The notes under the pieces: model-generated
Seen by the model: only the letters and a program-made list of their open reading frames with translations
The model's database searches: none
What the model was told of the DNA's origin: nothing
Program-made: the position numbers and the translations under genes
Assembly (NCBI RefSeq): GCF_004343505.1
Contig: NZ_SLXU01000007.1
Location: 62,001-126,000 of the forward strand
DNA length: 64,000 bases
From: Rhodovulum bhavnagarense
GTDB taxonomy: Bacteria > Pseudomonadota > Alphaproteobacteria > Rhodobacterales > Rhodobacteraceae
Direction of reading: 5' to 3'
Shown: positions 43,878-53,161 of the stretch, in pieces
Numbering within the stretch: position 1 is the first letter of the stretch
Layout of the letters: each line of letters starts with the position of its first letter

Positions 43878-44858
43878 ATGACGAAACTGACCCGACTGCT
43901 GACCACGGTCGCCACCGCGGCGGCGCTGGGTGCCTTCGGCATGGCCGCACAGGCGCAAGAGGATTGCCCCCGCGGCGATTTGGACGAACGCTTCTGCGAC
44001 CGTGACGGCGACCTGATCGCGGACATTCCGACCGATCCGGCGCAGTGGGTGGACCCCGATACGCTGATCTTTGCCTATACCCCGGTCGAGGATCCGGCGG
44101 TCTACAAGGAGGCCTGGGCCGACTTCCTGACCCACCTGGAGGCAGAGACGGGCAAGGATGTCGTGTTCTTCCCGGTCCAGTCCAACGCCGCCCAGATCGA
44201 GGCGATGCGTTCGGGCCGGCTGCATATCTCGGGCTTCAACACCGGCTCCAACCCGCTGGCGGTGAACTGCGCGGGCTTCCGCCCCTTCACGATGATGGCC
44301 GCCCCCGACGGCAGCTTCGGCTATGAAATGGAGCTGATCACCTATCCCGGTTCGGGCATCGAAGCGGTCGAGGATATCAAGGGCGGTCAGCTGGCCTTTA
44401 CCTCGCCGACCTCGAACTCGGGCTTCAAGGCGCCCTCGGCGATCCTGAAGGCCGATTACGACATGCTGCCCGAACGTGACTTCGAGCCGGTCTTCTCGGG
44501 CAAGCACGACAACTCGATCCTCGGTGTGGCCAACAAGGACTACCCGGCGGCCGCCGTCGCGAACTCGGTCATGGGCCGGATGATGGAACGCGGCGTGGTG
44601 TCCGGGGACCAGGTCGTGTCACTCTACAAGTCGCAGACCTTCCCGACGACCGGCTATGGCCTGGTGTATAATCTCGCGCCCGAACTTCAGGAAAAGATCC
44701 AGAACGCGTTCTTCAGCTTCGACTGGGAAGGCACCAGCCTTGAGGAAGAATTCGGCAAGAACGGCGAGGGCCAGTTCCTGCCGATCACCTATCAGGAATA
44801 CTGGGACGTGATCCGCAAGATCGACGCGGCCAACGACGTCAGCTACGCCTGCGAATAA
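43878..44858 (+). CDS. phnD: Phosphonate/phosphite-type ABC transporter binding protein PhnD
   Basis: A 326-residue periplasmic binding protein with a signal peptide ending near MAAQAQE and the PhnD-family segments DTLIFAYTPVEDPAVYKEAW, FTSPTSNSGFKAPSAIL and the N-terminal Cys pair in DCPRGDLDERFCD. It binds phosphonates, phosphite or a related phosphorus compound. ATG 43878 follows GGGAGAAACGAGA; a longer frame to 43863 is less likely. It heads phnDCEE. Confidence 0.92.
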   Translation: MTKLTRLLTTVATAAALGAFGMAAQAQEDCPRGDLDERFCDRDGDLIADIPTDPAQWVDPDTLIFAYTPVEDPAVYKEAWADFLTHLEAETGKDVVFFPVQSNAAQIEAMRSGRLHISGFNTGSNPLAVNCAGFRPFTMMAAPDGSFGYEMELITYPGSGIEAVEDIKGGQLAFTSPTSNSGFKAPSAILKADYDMLPERDFEPVFSGKHDNSILGVANKDYPAAAVANSVMGRMMERGVVSGDQVVSLYKSQTFPTTGYGLVYNLAPELQEKIQNAFFSFDWEGTSLEEEFGKNGEGQFLPITYQEYWDVIRKIDAANDVSYACE

Positions 44859-44912
44859 GACCGGCGGGGGCGGTGACCACGCCGCCCCCAACCAAAAAAA
44901 AGGGGAACGGGA

Positions 44913-45707
44913 ATGCTGAGGCTGGAGGGTCTGACAAAGACCTACAAGACGGGTGACCAGGCGCTGACGGATATCGACCTTGAGGTGCCCAAGGGCCAGG
45001 TTCTGGCGCTGATCGGGCCGTCGGGGGCGGGCAAGTCGACGATGATCCGCTGCATCAACCGGCTGGTGGAACCGACCGCCGGCAAGGTGCTGCTGGACGG
45101 GGTGGACATCGCGCATCTCTCGGCCGGGGCGCTGCGCCGGGCGCGGCGCGAGATGGGCATGATCTTTCAGGAATACGCCCTGGTCGAGCGCCTGACAGTG
45201 ATGGAAAACGTGCTGTCGGGCCGGCTGGGCTATGTCGGGTTCTGGCGCAGTTTCACCCGCCGTTATCCCCAGGCCGACGTGGACGAGGCGTTCCGCCTGC
45301 TGGACCGGGTGGGCCTGCTGCACATGGCCGACAAGCGCGCGGACGAGCTGTCCGGCGGGCAGCGCCAGCGGGTCGGCATCTGCCGCGCGCTGATCCAGAA
45401 CCCCAAGCTGCTTCTGGTCGACGAACCGACCGCCAGTCTCGACCCCAAGACCAGTCGCCAGATCATGCGGCTGATCTGCGAGCTGTGCGCCGAACGCGGG
45501 CTGGCCGCGATCATCAACATTCATGACGTGGCGCTGGCGCAGATGTTCGTGGCGCGTGTCGTGGGCCTGCGGTTTGGCGAGATTGCCTTTGACGGCGCGC
45601 CCGATGGGCTGACGCCGGATGTGCTGACCCAGATCTACGGCGAAGAAGACTGGGAAGCCACGATCGAAAAGGTCGAGGACGAGGACGATATCGAGGCCGC
45701 CGAATGA
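44913..45707 (+). CDS. phnC: Phosphonate-type ABC transporter ATPase PhnC
   Basis: A 264-residue ATPase with Walker [21 protein letters not shown], signature [15 protein letters not shown] and Walker [15 protein letters not shown]. It matches PhnC in length and motifs. The gene follows phnD after a 54-base gap containing an A-rich stretch and GGGGAACGGG, and overlaps phnE by ATGA. Confidence 0.94.
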   Translation: MLRLEGLTKTYKTGDQALTDIDLEVPKGQVLALIGPSGAGKSTMIRCINRLVEPTAGKVLLDGVDIAHLSAGALRRARREMGMIFQEYALVERLTVMENVLSGRLGYVGFWRSFTRRYPQADVDEAFRLLDRVGLLHMADKRADELSGGQRQRVGICRALIQNPKLLLVDEPTASLDPKTSRQIMRLICELCAERGLAAIINIHDVALAQMFVARVVGLRFGEIAFDGAPDGLTPDVLTQIYGEEDWEATIEKVEDEDDIEAAE

Positions 45708-46516
45708 GCAACGAGTTGCACGACCTGCTTGGCAAGGGGTGGAAGAAGCAGCCCTTCATCAAGCGCACATGGCTGCGCTGGACGATCTATGCGGGCTTTG
45801 TCGCCTACCTGATCGCGGCCTTTTCCACGATCGAGGTGAACTGGTCCCGCGTCTACGAGGGGCTGGACCGCGGCGCGGCCTTCGTCATGGCGTTCACCCG
45901 GCCCGATTTCGTCAGCCGCGCGGGTGACATCTGGACCGGCATGGCCGAAAGCATCGTGATGACGGTGGCCGCCTCGGTGGTGGGCATCGCGATTTCCATT
46001 CCCATAGGCTTGGGGGCTGCGCGCAACATCGCGCCCCTGCCGGTCTACCTGATCTGCCGGGGCATCGTGGCGATCAGCCGGGCGCTGCAGGAAATCATCG
46101 TGGCGATCCTGCTGGTGGCGATCTTCGGCTTCGGGCCGCTGGCCGGGTTCCTGACGCTCAGCTTCGCGACCATCGGCTTCCTGTCGAAACTGCTGGCCGA
46201 GGATATCGAGAGCATGGACCGCGTGCAGGCCGAAGCGATCCGCGCCTCGGGCGCGCGCTGGATGCAGTGGATCAATTACGGGGTCCAGCCGCAGGTAATG
46301 CCGCGGCTGATCGGGCTGTCGATGTACCGGCTCGACATCAATTTCCGCGAAAGCGCGATCCTGGGGCTGGTGGGCGCGGGCGGCATCGGTGCCACGCTGA
46401 ACACCGCCTTCGACCGCTACGAGTATGACACTGCTGCCGCGATCCTGATCCTGATCATCGTGATCGTGATGGCGCTGGAATACCTGTCTGGGATCATCCG
46501 GGCGAGGGTTCAGTAA
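45704..46516 (+). CDS. phnE: Phosphonate-type ABC transporter permease PhnE (first)
   Basis: A 270-residue permease with about six membrane segments and the PhnE-type coupling loop around [20 protein letters not shown]. It ends with [10 protein letters not shown] and overlaps the next permease by one base (TAATG). Two permease genes form the transmembrane heterodimer of many PhnDCEE importers. Confidence 0.92.
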   Translation: MSNELHDLLGKGWKKQPFIKRTWLRWTIYAGFVAYLIAAFSTIEVNWSRVYEGLDRGAAFVMAFTRPDFVSRAGDIWTGMAESIVMTVAASVVGIAISIPIGLGAARNIAPLPVYLICRGIVAISRALQEIIVAILLVAIFGFGPLAGFLTLSFATIGFLSKLLAEDIESMDRVQAEAIRASGARWMQWINYGVQPQVMPRLIGLSMYRLDINFRESAILGLVGAGGIGATLNTAFDRYEYDTAAAILILIIVIVMALEYLSGIIRARVQ

Positions 46517-47331
46517 TGCCGGTTCTCGAAAAGGACGACACACAGATCTGGCGCCGCCGCACCCGCGGCCAGGCGCTGACCCACTGGGCCGGCTGGCTGA
46601 TCGGCACTGCCATCTTCGTCTATTGCTGGCAACAGATTTCCGGCGCGACGACCTGGTTCTTCGTCTGGGACGCGCCGCGCATCGCCGGCGATATCTGGAC
46701 ACGCGCCACCCCGCCGCGCTGGGAATACATCGCGCAACTGGGCCGGCCGATCTGGGACACGCTGAACATCGCTACCTTGGGCACGCTGATGGCGCTGGTC
46801 ATGGCGGTGCCCGTGGCCTTCCTCGCGGCGCGCAACACCACGCCGTCGCGCCTGTTCATCCGGCCCATCGCGCTGCTGATCATCGTCTCCACCCGCTCCA
46901 TCAACTCGCTGATCTGGGCGCTGCTCTTGATCGCGATCATCGGGCCGGGGGTGTTTGCCGGGGTCATCGCCATCGCGATCCGCTCCATCGGGTTCTGCGC
47001 CAAGCTGCTCTATGAGGCGATCGAGGAAATCGACCACACCCAGGTCGAGGCGATCACCGCGACGGGGGCCAGCCGCTGGCAGGTCATGGCCTACGGGATC
47101 GTACCGCAGATCCTGCCCGCCTTTGCGGGGATCTCGGTGTTCCGCTGGGACATCAACATCCGCGAATCCACCGTGCTGGGCCTGGTCGGCGCCGGCGGCA
47201 TCGGGTTGCAGCTGCAATCCTCGCTGAACGTGCTGGCCTGGCCACAGGTCAGCCTGATCCTGCTGGTGATCCTCGCCTTCGTGGTGGTCAGCGAATGGGT
47301 CTCGGCCAAGGTACGCGGGGCGATCATCTGA
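46516..47331 (+). CDS. phnE: Phosphonate-type ABC transporter permease PhnE (second)
   Basis: A 271-residue permease related to the upstream phnE, with six membrane segments and the coupling loop HTQVEAITATGASRWQVMAY. It pairs with the first permease. No C-P lyase or phosphonate hydrolase genes follow, so the imported substrate is processed by enzymes encoded elsewhere. The next gene on the other strand converges about 104 bases downstream. Confidence 0.92.
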   Translation: MPVLEKDDTQIWRRRTRGQALTHWAGWLIGTAIFVYCWQQISGATTWFFVWDAPRIAGDIWTRATPPRWEYIAQLGRPIWDTLNIATLGTLMALVMAVPVAFLAARNTTPSRLFIRPIALLIIVSTRSINSLIWALLLIAIIGPGVFAGVIAIAIRSIGFCAKLLYEAIEEIDHTQVEAITATGASRWQVMAYGIVPQILPAFAGISVFRWDINIRESTVLGLVGAGGIGLQLQSSLNVLAWPQVSLILLVILAFVVVSEWVSAKVRGAII

Positions 47332-47435
47332 TGATGCTGACATCCCAGCTGGCGTTCGATGCCTACAAGGTCGCGCGTGATGGTGGTGGCGAACGCGGCG
47401 GACCAAAGGAAGGAACATTCCCGTCCGGCACCACC

Positions 47436-48689
47436 CTAGCGTGACCAAAACAAGGGAATGTAGGCGATCGCAACAAGCACGCTCAGCAAGACCAGGAGAT
47501 AGGGCAGGACCGCGCGCGAGATACGTTCCAGGCCCAGCCCGGTCACCGAGGACGCGACATAGAGGTTGATCGCGACGGGCGGCGTGATCATCCCGATGGC
47601 CAGCCCCACCACCATGATGATGCCGAAATGCACCGGGTCGATCCCGAGTTGCAGCGCCAGCGGCAACAGGATGGGCGTCAGGATGATCAGCGCCGAGGCG
47701 GTTTCGATGAAGACGCCAGTCAACAGGATCAGCACCAGTATCAGCGCGATCACCACCAGCCCGTTCGAGGACACCCCGAGCACGACATCGGCGACCTGCG
47801 CCGGAACCTGCCAGTTCGACAGGGCCCAACTCAGCGCCGCCGAGGCCGAGATCACGAACATGATGACCGCCGTGGTCACCGCGGCGCGCACGAACAGCCG
47901 ATAGATATCGGCAACCCGCAGATCGCGGTAAATGAACAAAGACACGATGATCGCGTAGTTCACGGCGATCACTGCGGACTCGCTGGGGGTGAAGATGCCG
48001 GAAAAGATGCCACCCAGGATGATGACCGGCGTCAGCAATCCCCAGAACGCCGAGCGAAATGTCCGCCAGATGGTGCGGGGCGAAAACGCGCTGCCGCGCG
48101 GATAGGCGCGCCGGTGCCCCTGCACCAGCGCCAGCGCGATCAGGCCCAGGCCCATCGCGAGGCCGGGCAGGAACCCGCTGAGAAACAGTTTCGACACCGA
48201 CTCCTGCGCGATGACGGCGTAAATGATCATCGGCACCGAGGGCGGGATCACCACGCCGATGGTGCCCCCCGCCGCGATCAGCGCCGCCGCCGAGGCCGGG
48301 TCGTACCCCTTGCGCGTCAGTTCCGGCACCAGCGTCGAGCCGACGGCGGCCGTGGTCGCCGCGCCCGACCCGGAAATCGCGGCGAAAAACATCGAGGCCA
48401 GCACCGAGACGATCGACAGCCCGCCCTTGAGAAACCCGATCAGCGCATCAGCCAGCGCGACCAGGCGCGCGCTGACCTGCCCCTGGGCCATGATGTCGCC
48501 CGCCAGGATGAACATCGGCACCGCCACCAGCGCAAAGGAATCGATGCCCGAGAACATCTGCTGCGGCAGCACCAACAGCGGTACGCCATCGGCCCGCAGC
48601 GCCACCATCGTCGCCGCCCCGATGGCCAGCGCGACCGGCAGGCCCATCAACAGCAGAAGGAAGAACAGGCCGAAGAGCAGCAGGCTCAT
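47436..48689 (-). CDS. dctM: TRAP transporter large permease DctM
   Basis: A 417-residue membrane protein with about twelve segments and DctM motifs: SLLLFGLFFLLLLMGLPVAL at the start, FFAAISGSGAATTAAVGS, and GTIGVVIPPSVPMIIYAVIA. It is the ion-coupled subunit of a TRAP importer. The longer frame upstream is rejected because the ATG at 48689 overlaps the dctQ stop (ATGA). Confidence 0.93.
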   Translation of the reverse strand: MSLLLFGLFFLLLLMGLPVALAIGAATMVALRADGVPLLVLPQQMFSGIDSFALVAVPMFILAGDIMAQGQVSARLVALADALIGFLKGGLSIVSVLASMFFAAISGSGAATTAAVGSTLVPELTRKGYDPASAAALIAAGGTIGVVIPPSVPMIIYAVIAQESVSKLFLSGFLPGLAMGLGLIALALVQGHRRAYPRGSAFSPRTIWRTFRSAFWGLLTPVIILGGIFSGIFTPSESAVIAVNYAIIVSLFIYRDLRVADIYRLFVRAAVTTAVIMFVISASAALSWALSNWQVPAQVADVVLGVSSNGLVVIALILVLILLTGVFIETASALIILTPILLPLALQLGIDPVHFGIIMVVGLAIGMITPPVAINLYVASSVTGLGLERISRAVLPYLLVLLSVLVAIAYIPLFWSR

Positions 48690-49189
48690 TCCACGGGCTC
48701 CGAGGGTTGTGGCCGTTTCCCGGTGACCGCCAGATGCACCAGGTCCGACAACGCGAGCAGCGCCATCAGAAGGGCGCTGATCGGGATCACCGCGTAGACA
48801 TACGACATCGGAATGCGCAGCGATGCCGATTTCTGAAAGCTTTGCAAAGCCCTGTAGTCCTGTGCGATCCACGCAAGCGCCAGAAGAAAGACAAGTCCCG
48901 CCACCAGCGCCACGCCCGACACAACGCGCCCGGCGCGCTCGGGCAGGGCGTCGACCAGCACGCCGACCGCGATATGGCGGTGCTGCTGCCAGGCCAGCAC
49001 CGCGCCCAGGAAGGTCAGCCAGACCAGCAGGAACCGTGCCACCTCTTCGGTCCAGCCGACCGCGGTGAAGGCCACGCGCGAGACGATCTGCAACGTGATC
49101 ACCGCGATAAGCGCCGCCATCCCCGCCGCAAGGACGGGGCGCAGGACCGCGCCGATGGCGCGGTCCACCAGGCCGAAGAGGCGCAGCAC
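48686..49189 (-). CDS. dctQ: TRAP transporter small permease DctQ
   Basis: A 167-residue four-helix membrane protein of the DctQ family (ALIAVITLQIVSRVAFTAVG, then WTEEVARFLLVWLTFLGAVL with the conserved WTEE). It is the small TRAP subunit, one base after dctP and overlapping dctM. Confidence 0.92.
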   Translation of the reverse strand: MLRLFGLVDRAIGAVLRPVLAAGMAALIAVITLQIVSRVAFTAVGWTEEVARFLLVWLTFLGAVLAWQQHRHIAVGVLVDALPERAGRVVSGVALVAGLVFLLALAWIAQDYRALQSFQKSASLRIPMSYVYAVIPISALLMALLALSDLVHLAVTGKRPQPSEPVE

Positions 49190-49190
49190 G

Positions 49191-50192
49191 TCAGTTCAGC
49201 TCGGCGCGGATACGGTCGAGATAGTCGCCAAAGCGCGCGCCGTATTTCTCGTAGACCGGCGCCACCGCCGCCTGGAAGGCCGACAGGTCCGCATCCTCGA
49301 TCACCGCCATGCCGCTGGCCTTCAACTCTTCCAGCTGCTTGGCTTCCATCTCGGCATTGACCGCGCGTTCATGGGCGGCCGCCTCGCGCGCGGCCTGAGC
49401 GACCACCTCTTGCGCGGGTTCGGGCAGCTTGTTCCAGGCCGGCATCCCCATCACGAAGACCGCCGGCGCATAGGTGTGGCGCGTCATGGTCATGTGGGTC
49501 TGGGTTTCGTTCAGCTTGAAGGAATGGACCACGCCCACCGGGTTTTCCTGCCCGTCGATGGTGCCCTGCTGCATCGCGGTCAGCGCCTCGGTCCAGGCCA
49601 TCGGGATCGCGTTGGCGCCCAGTTCGCGGAAGGTGTCGGTATAGACCGGGTTCTCCATCACGCGGATGCGCAGCCCGTCCAGGTCGGCGGGGCTGGTCAC
49701 CGGGCGCTGGCTGTTGGTCAGGTTGCGGAATCCGCGTTCGGCATAGGCCAGGCCCTTGAGGTTCACGTCGGCCAGCCGGTCCAGCAATTCCTGCCCGATC
49801 TCGCCGTCCAGCACCTGATAGGCCGCCTCGCGCGAGGGGAACAGGAAGGGCAGTTCGAACACCGCCATTTCCTCGACGAAATTGGCAACCGGGCCGTTGG
49901 TGATGACACCCATGTCGACGCTGCCGATCTGCATGCCCTCCAGCAGGGTGCGTTCGTCGCCCAGGCTGGCATTGGGGAACAGTTCGACCGTGACCTTGCC
50001 CTCGGTGCGCTCGGCCACCAGGTCGCGGAACTTCATCGCGGCAACATGGAAGCCGTCCTGTTCGTTGACCACATGGGCCAGGCGCAGGGTGATGGGCTCC
50101 ATCGCGTCGAAATCCGACGCGGCGGCGGGCAGCGCGCCAAGGGCAACGGTCGCGCCCAGGGTGGCGGCAAGAAACTGTCTTCTGATCATCAT
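49191..50192 (-). CDS. dctP: TRAP transporter substrate-binding protein DctP
   Basis: A 333-residue periplasmic binding protein with the leader MMIRRQFLAATLGATVALGA ending near AAASDF. It has the DctP pattern: ITLRLAHVVNEQDGFHVAAM, and the conserved Arg in RNLTNSQRPVTSPADLDGLR and LRIRVMENPVY that clamps a carboxylate or sulfonate. ATG 50192 has AAAGGAG upstream. The ligand is unknown. Confidence 0.93.
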   Translation of the reverse strand: MMIRRQFLAATLGATVALGALPAAASDFDAMEPITLRLAHVVNEQDGFHVAAMKFRDLVAERTEGKVTVELFPNASLGDERTLLEGMQIGSVDMGVITNGPVANFVEEMAVFELPFLFPSREAAYQVLDGEIGQELLDRLADVNLKGLAYAERGFRNLTNSQRPVTSPADLDGLRIRVMENPVYTDTFRELGANAIPMAWTEALTAMQQGTIDGQENPVGVVHSFKLNETQTHMTMTRHTYAPAVFVMGMPAWNKLPEPAQEVVAQAAREAAAHERAVNAEMEAKQLEELKASGMAVIEDADLSAFQAAVAPVYEKYGARFGDYLDRIRAELN

Positions 50193-50354
50193 CGGTTCTC
50201 CTTTGCGGTCCCGTTGCTTCGGTGGAAATCTTTTGCGCGTCAACCACCCGCGGTCTGGCAACAGCGTAATGCCTATATTGGCAATCGCGGACGAGGCAAG
50301 GCTGATTGCCCTCTTCAATACGTCCAATGAACGCGCCGGTCTTTGCCCACGGTC

Positions 50355-51104
50355 TCACCTCAGGAAAAAGACAAGGGACATGGTCGCGCCGACCAGCACA
50401 ATGAAAGCCCGGAGCGCCCTCACATTGTGGATGCGCCGCGAGAGCGCCGCGCCGATATAGCCCCCGATGGCCGATGCTGTGCCAAGTACCAGAGCCTGTT
50501 TCCAAGCGATCAGGCCGGCCGCGATGTAAACCGTGACGGAAACCGCCGAGAGCATGCACGAAACAAGGTTTTTCAGCCCGTTCATCTCTCTCAGGTCGGT
50601 CAGGCCGATCAGACCAAAGGCCGCGAGCAGAAGAATCCCCACGCCGCCATTGAAATAGCCCCCATAGATCGTGACGGCCAGAAGCACGACAGCCGCCAGC
50701 GGCAGCCCGAACGCACCTCGTCCAGTTCTGGTGGTGCGCCGCGTGATCGAGGGGCCGAGGGCAAAGGCCGCCGTGGCGAAGGCCAACAGCCATGGAACCA
50801 CACCTGAAAAGACGGCGCTCGGCGTCACCAGCAGCAAAACCGCGCCCAGTACGCCGCCCAATGCGGATACCAGCAGAACCAGGCGCACCGGCAGGCTGCG
50901 CGCTCGACGGATGTCGGCCCGGAACGCCCAGGCGCTGCCGAGATAGCCCGGCAAGGCCGCAAGCGTGGCGGTTGCGTTGGCCATGATCGGCGGTACGCCG
51001 GTCCAGACCAAGGCCGGAAAGGACAAAAATGTTCCCCCCCCGGCCACGGCATTCAGTGCGCCCGCGGCAAGGCCCGCGAGGATCAAAACAAGATAGAAAG
51101 TCAT
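50355..51104 (-). CDS. TauE/SafE (TSUP) family sulfite/anion exporter
   Basis: A 249-residue membrane protein with about eight segments and the TSUP motif at the start (AGLAAGALNAVAGGGTFLSF). It contains GGYFNGGVGILLLAAFGLIG as the second family repeat. TSUP proteins export sulfite or move sulfur compounds and organic acids. ATG 51104 is preceded by GGAG. It may be co-transcribed with the TRAP genes and is divergent from the GntR regulator. Confidence 0.9.
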   Translation of the reverse strand: MTFYLVLILAGLAAGALNAVAGGGTFLSFPALVWTGVPPIMANATATLAALPGYLGSAWAFRADIRRARSLPVRLVLLVSALGGVLGAVLLLVTPSAVFSGVVPWLLAFATAAFALGPSITRRTTRTGRGAFGLPLAAVVLLAVTIYGGYFNGGVGILLLAAFGLIGLTDLREMNGLKNLVSCMLSAVSVTVYIAAGLIAWKQALVLGTASAIGGYIGAALSRRIHNVRALRAFIVLVGATMSLVFFLR

Positions 51105-51154
51105 GGCATGCTCCGGCCCGGGAATCATCGGACCGCTCTTGCCCGCGACAACAA

Positions 51155-51176
51155 TGGTCTGCAAATTGGTATGCAA
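51155..51176. promoter_or_regulatory. Direct repeat, candidate GntR operator
   Basis: TGGTCTGCAA (51155-51164) and TGGTATGCAA (51167-51176) differ at one position and start 12 bases apart, in the gap between the TauE/SafE exporter and the divergent GntR gene. TGGT half-sites are typical of FadR-subfamily operators. Confidence 0.5.
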
Positions 51177-51195
51177 GTTGTCGGATGGATGCCCC

Positions 51196-51891
51196 ATGCC
51201 AAGAACGAGTTCAGCCCTTGCATTGAAACGATTGCGCGCGTTGCTCGACGAAGAAGCAGCGCGCATCGGGGATCGCCTGCCCACAGAACGCGCGCTTGCG
51301 GGCCTCTTGAAGTGCAGCCGCCAGACCGTGCGCGCGGCGTTGCTTGAACTCGAACGGGAAGGTGAAATCTGGCGACAGGTCGGCAAGGGCACGTTTCGCG
51401 GACCCGCCCCGCCCGGGCACCCGGTCAAAGAAACGATCCTGCTGAGTGTAACCGCCCCGGCGCAGCTCATGCAGGCCCGGCTGATGATCGAACCCCCTAT
51501 CGCGGCAGAGGCCGCAAGACGCGCCTCGGCGCGCGACCTGGCCTATCTGTGGAGGCTCGTTGCACAAGGGCGTGGCGCCTGTGAACGCGTCGAGGCAGAG
51601 GCAGCGGATGCTGCATTCCATCACGGCGTGGCAGAGGCCGCGGGAAACCCCGTGCTCATCGGGTTTCTTGACTACCTTGCAAGCGCGCGACGTCGCGCCG
51701 CCTGGCAAAGGGAATGGGATCAAACCTACCGCCGTATCGGCGTAAGGGAGTTCGCCGGCCTGCACAGCGATCAGCATGCCGATGTCGTCACGGCGATTGC
51801 CCGGGGCGACCCACAGGCCGCCCAAGGCGCAATGCGGGTCCACCTGACAACGATCATGAACGCGATGCATCGGCCGGGCGGGAACGGATGA
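51196..51891 (+). CDS. GntR family regulator, FadR subfamily
   Basis: A 231-residue regulator: N-terminal winged helix (GDRLPTERALAGLLKCSRQT, then VRAALLELEREGEIWRQVGK) and a C-terminal all-helical FCD ligand domain with His residues that could bind a metal (HHGVAEAAGN, and HSDQHADVV). I chose MPRTSSALALKRL (51196) as start because it follows the operator-like repeats and matches family length. It probably controls the exporter and the TRAP transporter. Confidence 0.88.
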   Translation: MPRTSSALALKRLRALLDEEAARIGDRLPTERALAGLLKCSRQTVRAALLELEREGEIWRQVGKGTFRGPAPPGHPVKETILLSVTAPAQLMQARLMIEPPIAAEAARRASARDLAYLWRLVAQGRGACERVEAEAADAAFHHGVAEAAGNPVLIGFLDYLASARRRAAWQREWDQTYRRIGVREFAGLHSDQHADVVTAIARGDPQAAQGAMRVHLTTIMNAMHRPGGNG

Positions 51892-51931
51892 GGCCCCTAT
51901 CGTTCGATCGGCCACTTACAGCCCACCAAAA

Positions 51932-52008
51932 TGGCGACCCCGGCAGGACTCGAACCTGCAACCTATCCCTTAGGAGGGGATTGCTCTATCCTGTTGAGCC
52001 ACGGGGCC
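51932..52008 (-). tRNA. tRNA-Arg (anticodon CCT)
   Basis: On the minus strand the cloverleaf is complete: acceptor GGCCCCG with CGGGGTC (one G-U pair), D arm GCTC/GAGC, anticodon stem ATCCC/GGGAT with loop CTCCTAA (anticodon CCT), T arm GCAGG-TTCGAGT-CCTGC, discriminator G, and an encoded CCA. It reads AGG arginine codons. It ends close to the gntR stop and precedes the lacI-type gene on the other strand. Confidence 0.97.
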
Positions 52009-52117
52009 GCGTGGGGTCCTTTTCTCCGATGCGGCACGCACGCGCAAGTCCGATCGGCTTGGACTTTCGGCGCGCGGGCGGTTATCTGGTCCGATACTGT
52101 GACAGGACGCCAACGCC

Positions 52118-53161
52118 GTGACCCTTTCCGACCCACCCCCGCCGCGCCGTTCACTGACGCTGCGCGATGTGTCCGAGGCCTCAGGCGTATCGGAGATGAC
52201 GGTCAGCCGGGTCTTGCGCGGCAGCGCGGACGTGTCGGCCAAGACCCGCGCACGGGTGCTCGCGGCGGCCAAGCAGATGGGTTACGTGCCGAACAAGATC
52301 GCCGGCGGGCTGGCCAGCCAGCGGGTGAACCTCGTGGGCGTGATTATCCCCTCATTGTCCAACATGGTTTTCCCCGAGGTGCTGTCGGGGATCAACGAGG
52401 TGCTTGAGGCCACGCCGCTACAGGCGGTGGTGGGCCTGTCGCGCTATGATCCCCCGCACGAGGAACGGGTGCTTTACGAGATGCTGTCGTGGCGGCCATC
52501 GGGGTTGATCGTGGCCGGGCTGGAACATTCCGAGGCATCGCGCGCCATGCTGCGCGCCGCCGACATCCCGGTGGTCGAGATCATGGACCTGGATGGCGAA
52601 CCGGTGGATTCGGTCGTCGGCATCTCGCACCGGCGGGCTGGCGCGGACATGGCCCGCGCGATCGCCGCGGCGGGCTATCGGCGGATCGGATTCCTGGGCA
52701 CCAAGATGCCGATGGATCACCGGGCGCGCAAACGCTTCGAGGGGTTCACCGGGGCGCTGGCACGCGAGGGAATCGAGGTGACCGACCACGAGTTCTACTC
52801 GGGCGGATCAGGACTCGCCAAGGGGCGCGAAATGACCCGCGCCATCCTCGAACGCAACCCGGACCTGGATTTTCTTTATTATTCGAACGACATGATCGCG
52901 GCAGGCGGTCTGCTTTACTGCTTGGGGGAAGGGATCGACGTGCCTGGCCGGATGGGACTGGCCGGGTTCAACGGCATCGAGTTGCTGGACGGCCTGCCGC
53001 TGCGGCCAGCGACCATCGACATCCGCCGCCGTGAAATCGGCCGCAAGGCGGCGGAAATCATCGCCGATTGCGTGCAACGGGGCCTTGCAAGCGCTCACGC
53101 CCGCATCGCGCTGGACCCCGTCCTCGACCCCGGCGACACGCTGCGCAAGCCACCCGCCTAA
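52118..53161 (+). CDS. LacI family regulator (GntR/IdnR-like)
   Basis: A 347-residue LacI-family repressor: N-terminal helix-turn-helix and hinge (LRDVSEASGVSEMTVSRVL, then VPNKIAGGLASQR), and a periplasmic-binding-like effector domain (VGVIIPSLSNMVFPEVLSGI). It starts with GTG. No sugar-catabolic gene is adjacent, so its target is unclear. Its stop overlaps that of the convergent mbfA by four bases (TAA/TAG shared end). Confidence 0.9.
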   Translation: MTLSDPPPPRRSLTLRDVSEASGVSEMTVSRVLRGSADVSAKTRARVLAAAKQMGYVPNKIAGGLASQRVNLVGVIIPSLSNMVFPEVLSGINEVLEATPLQAVVGLSRYDPPHEERVLYEMLSWRPSGLIVAGLEHSEASRAMLRAADIPVVEIMDLDGEPVDSVVGISHRRAGADMARAIAAAGYRRIGFLGTKMPMDHRARKRFEGFTGALAREGIEVTDHEFYSGGSGLAKGREMTRAILERNPDLDFLYYSNDMIAAGGLLYCLGEGIDVPGRMGLAGFNGIELLDGLPLRPATIDIRRREIGRKAAEIIADCVQRGLASAHARIALDPVLDPGDTLRKPPA

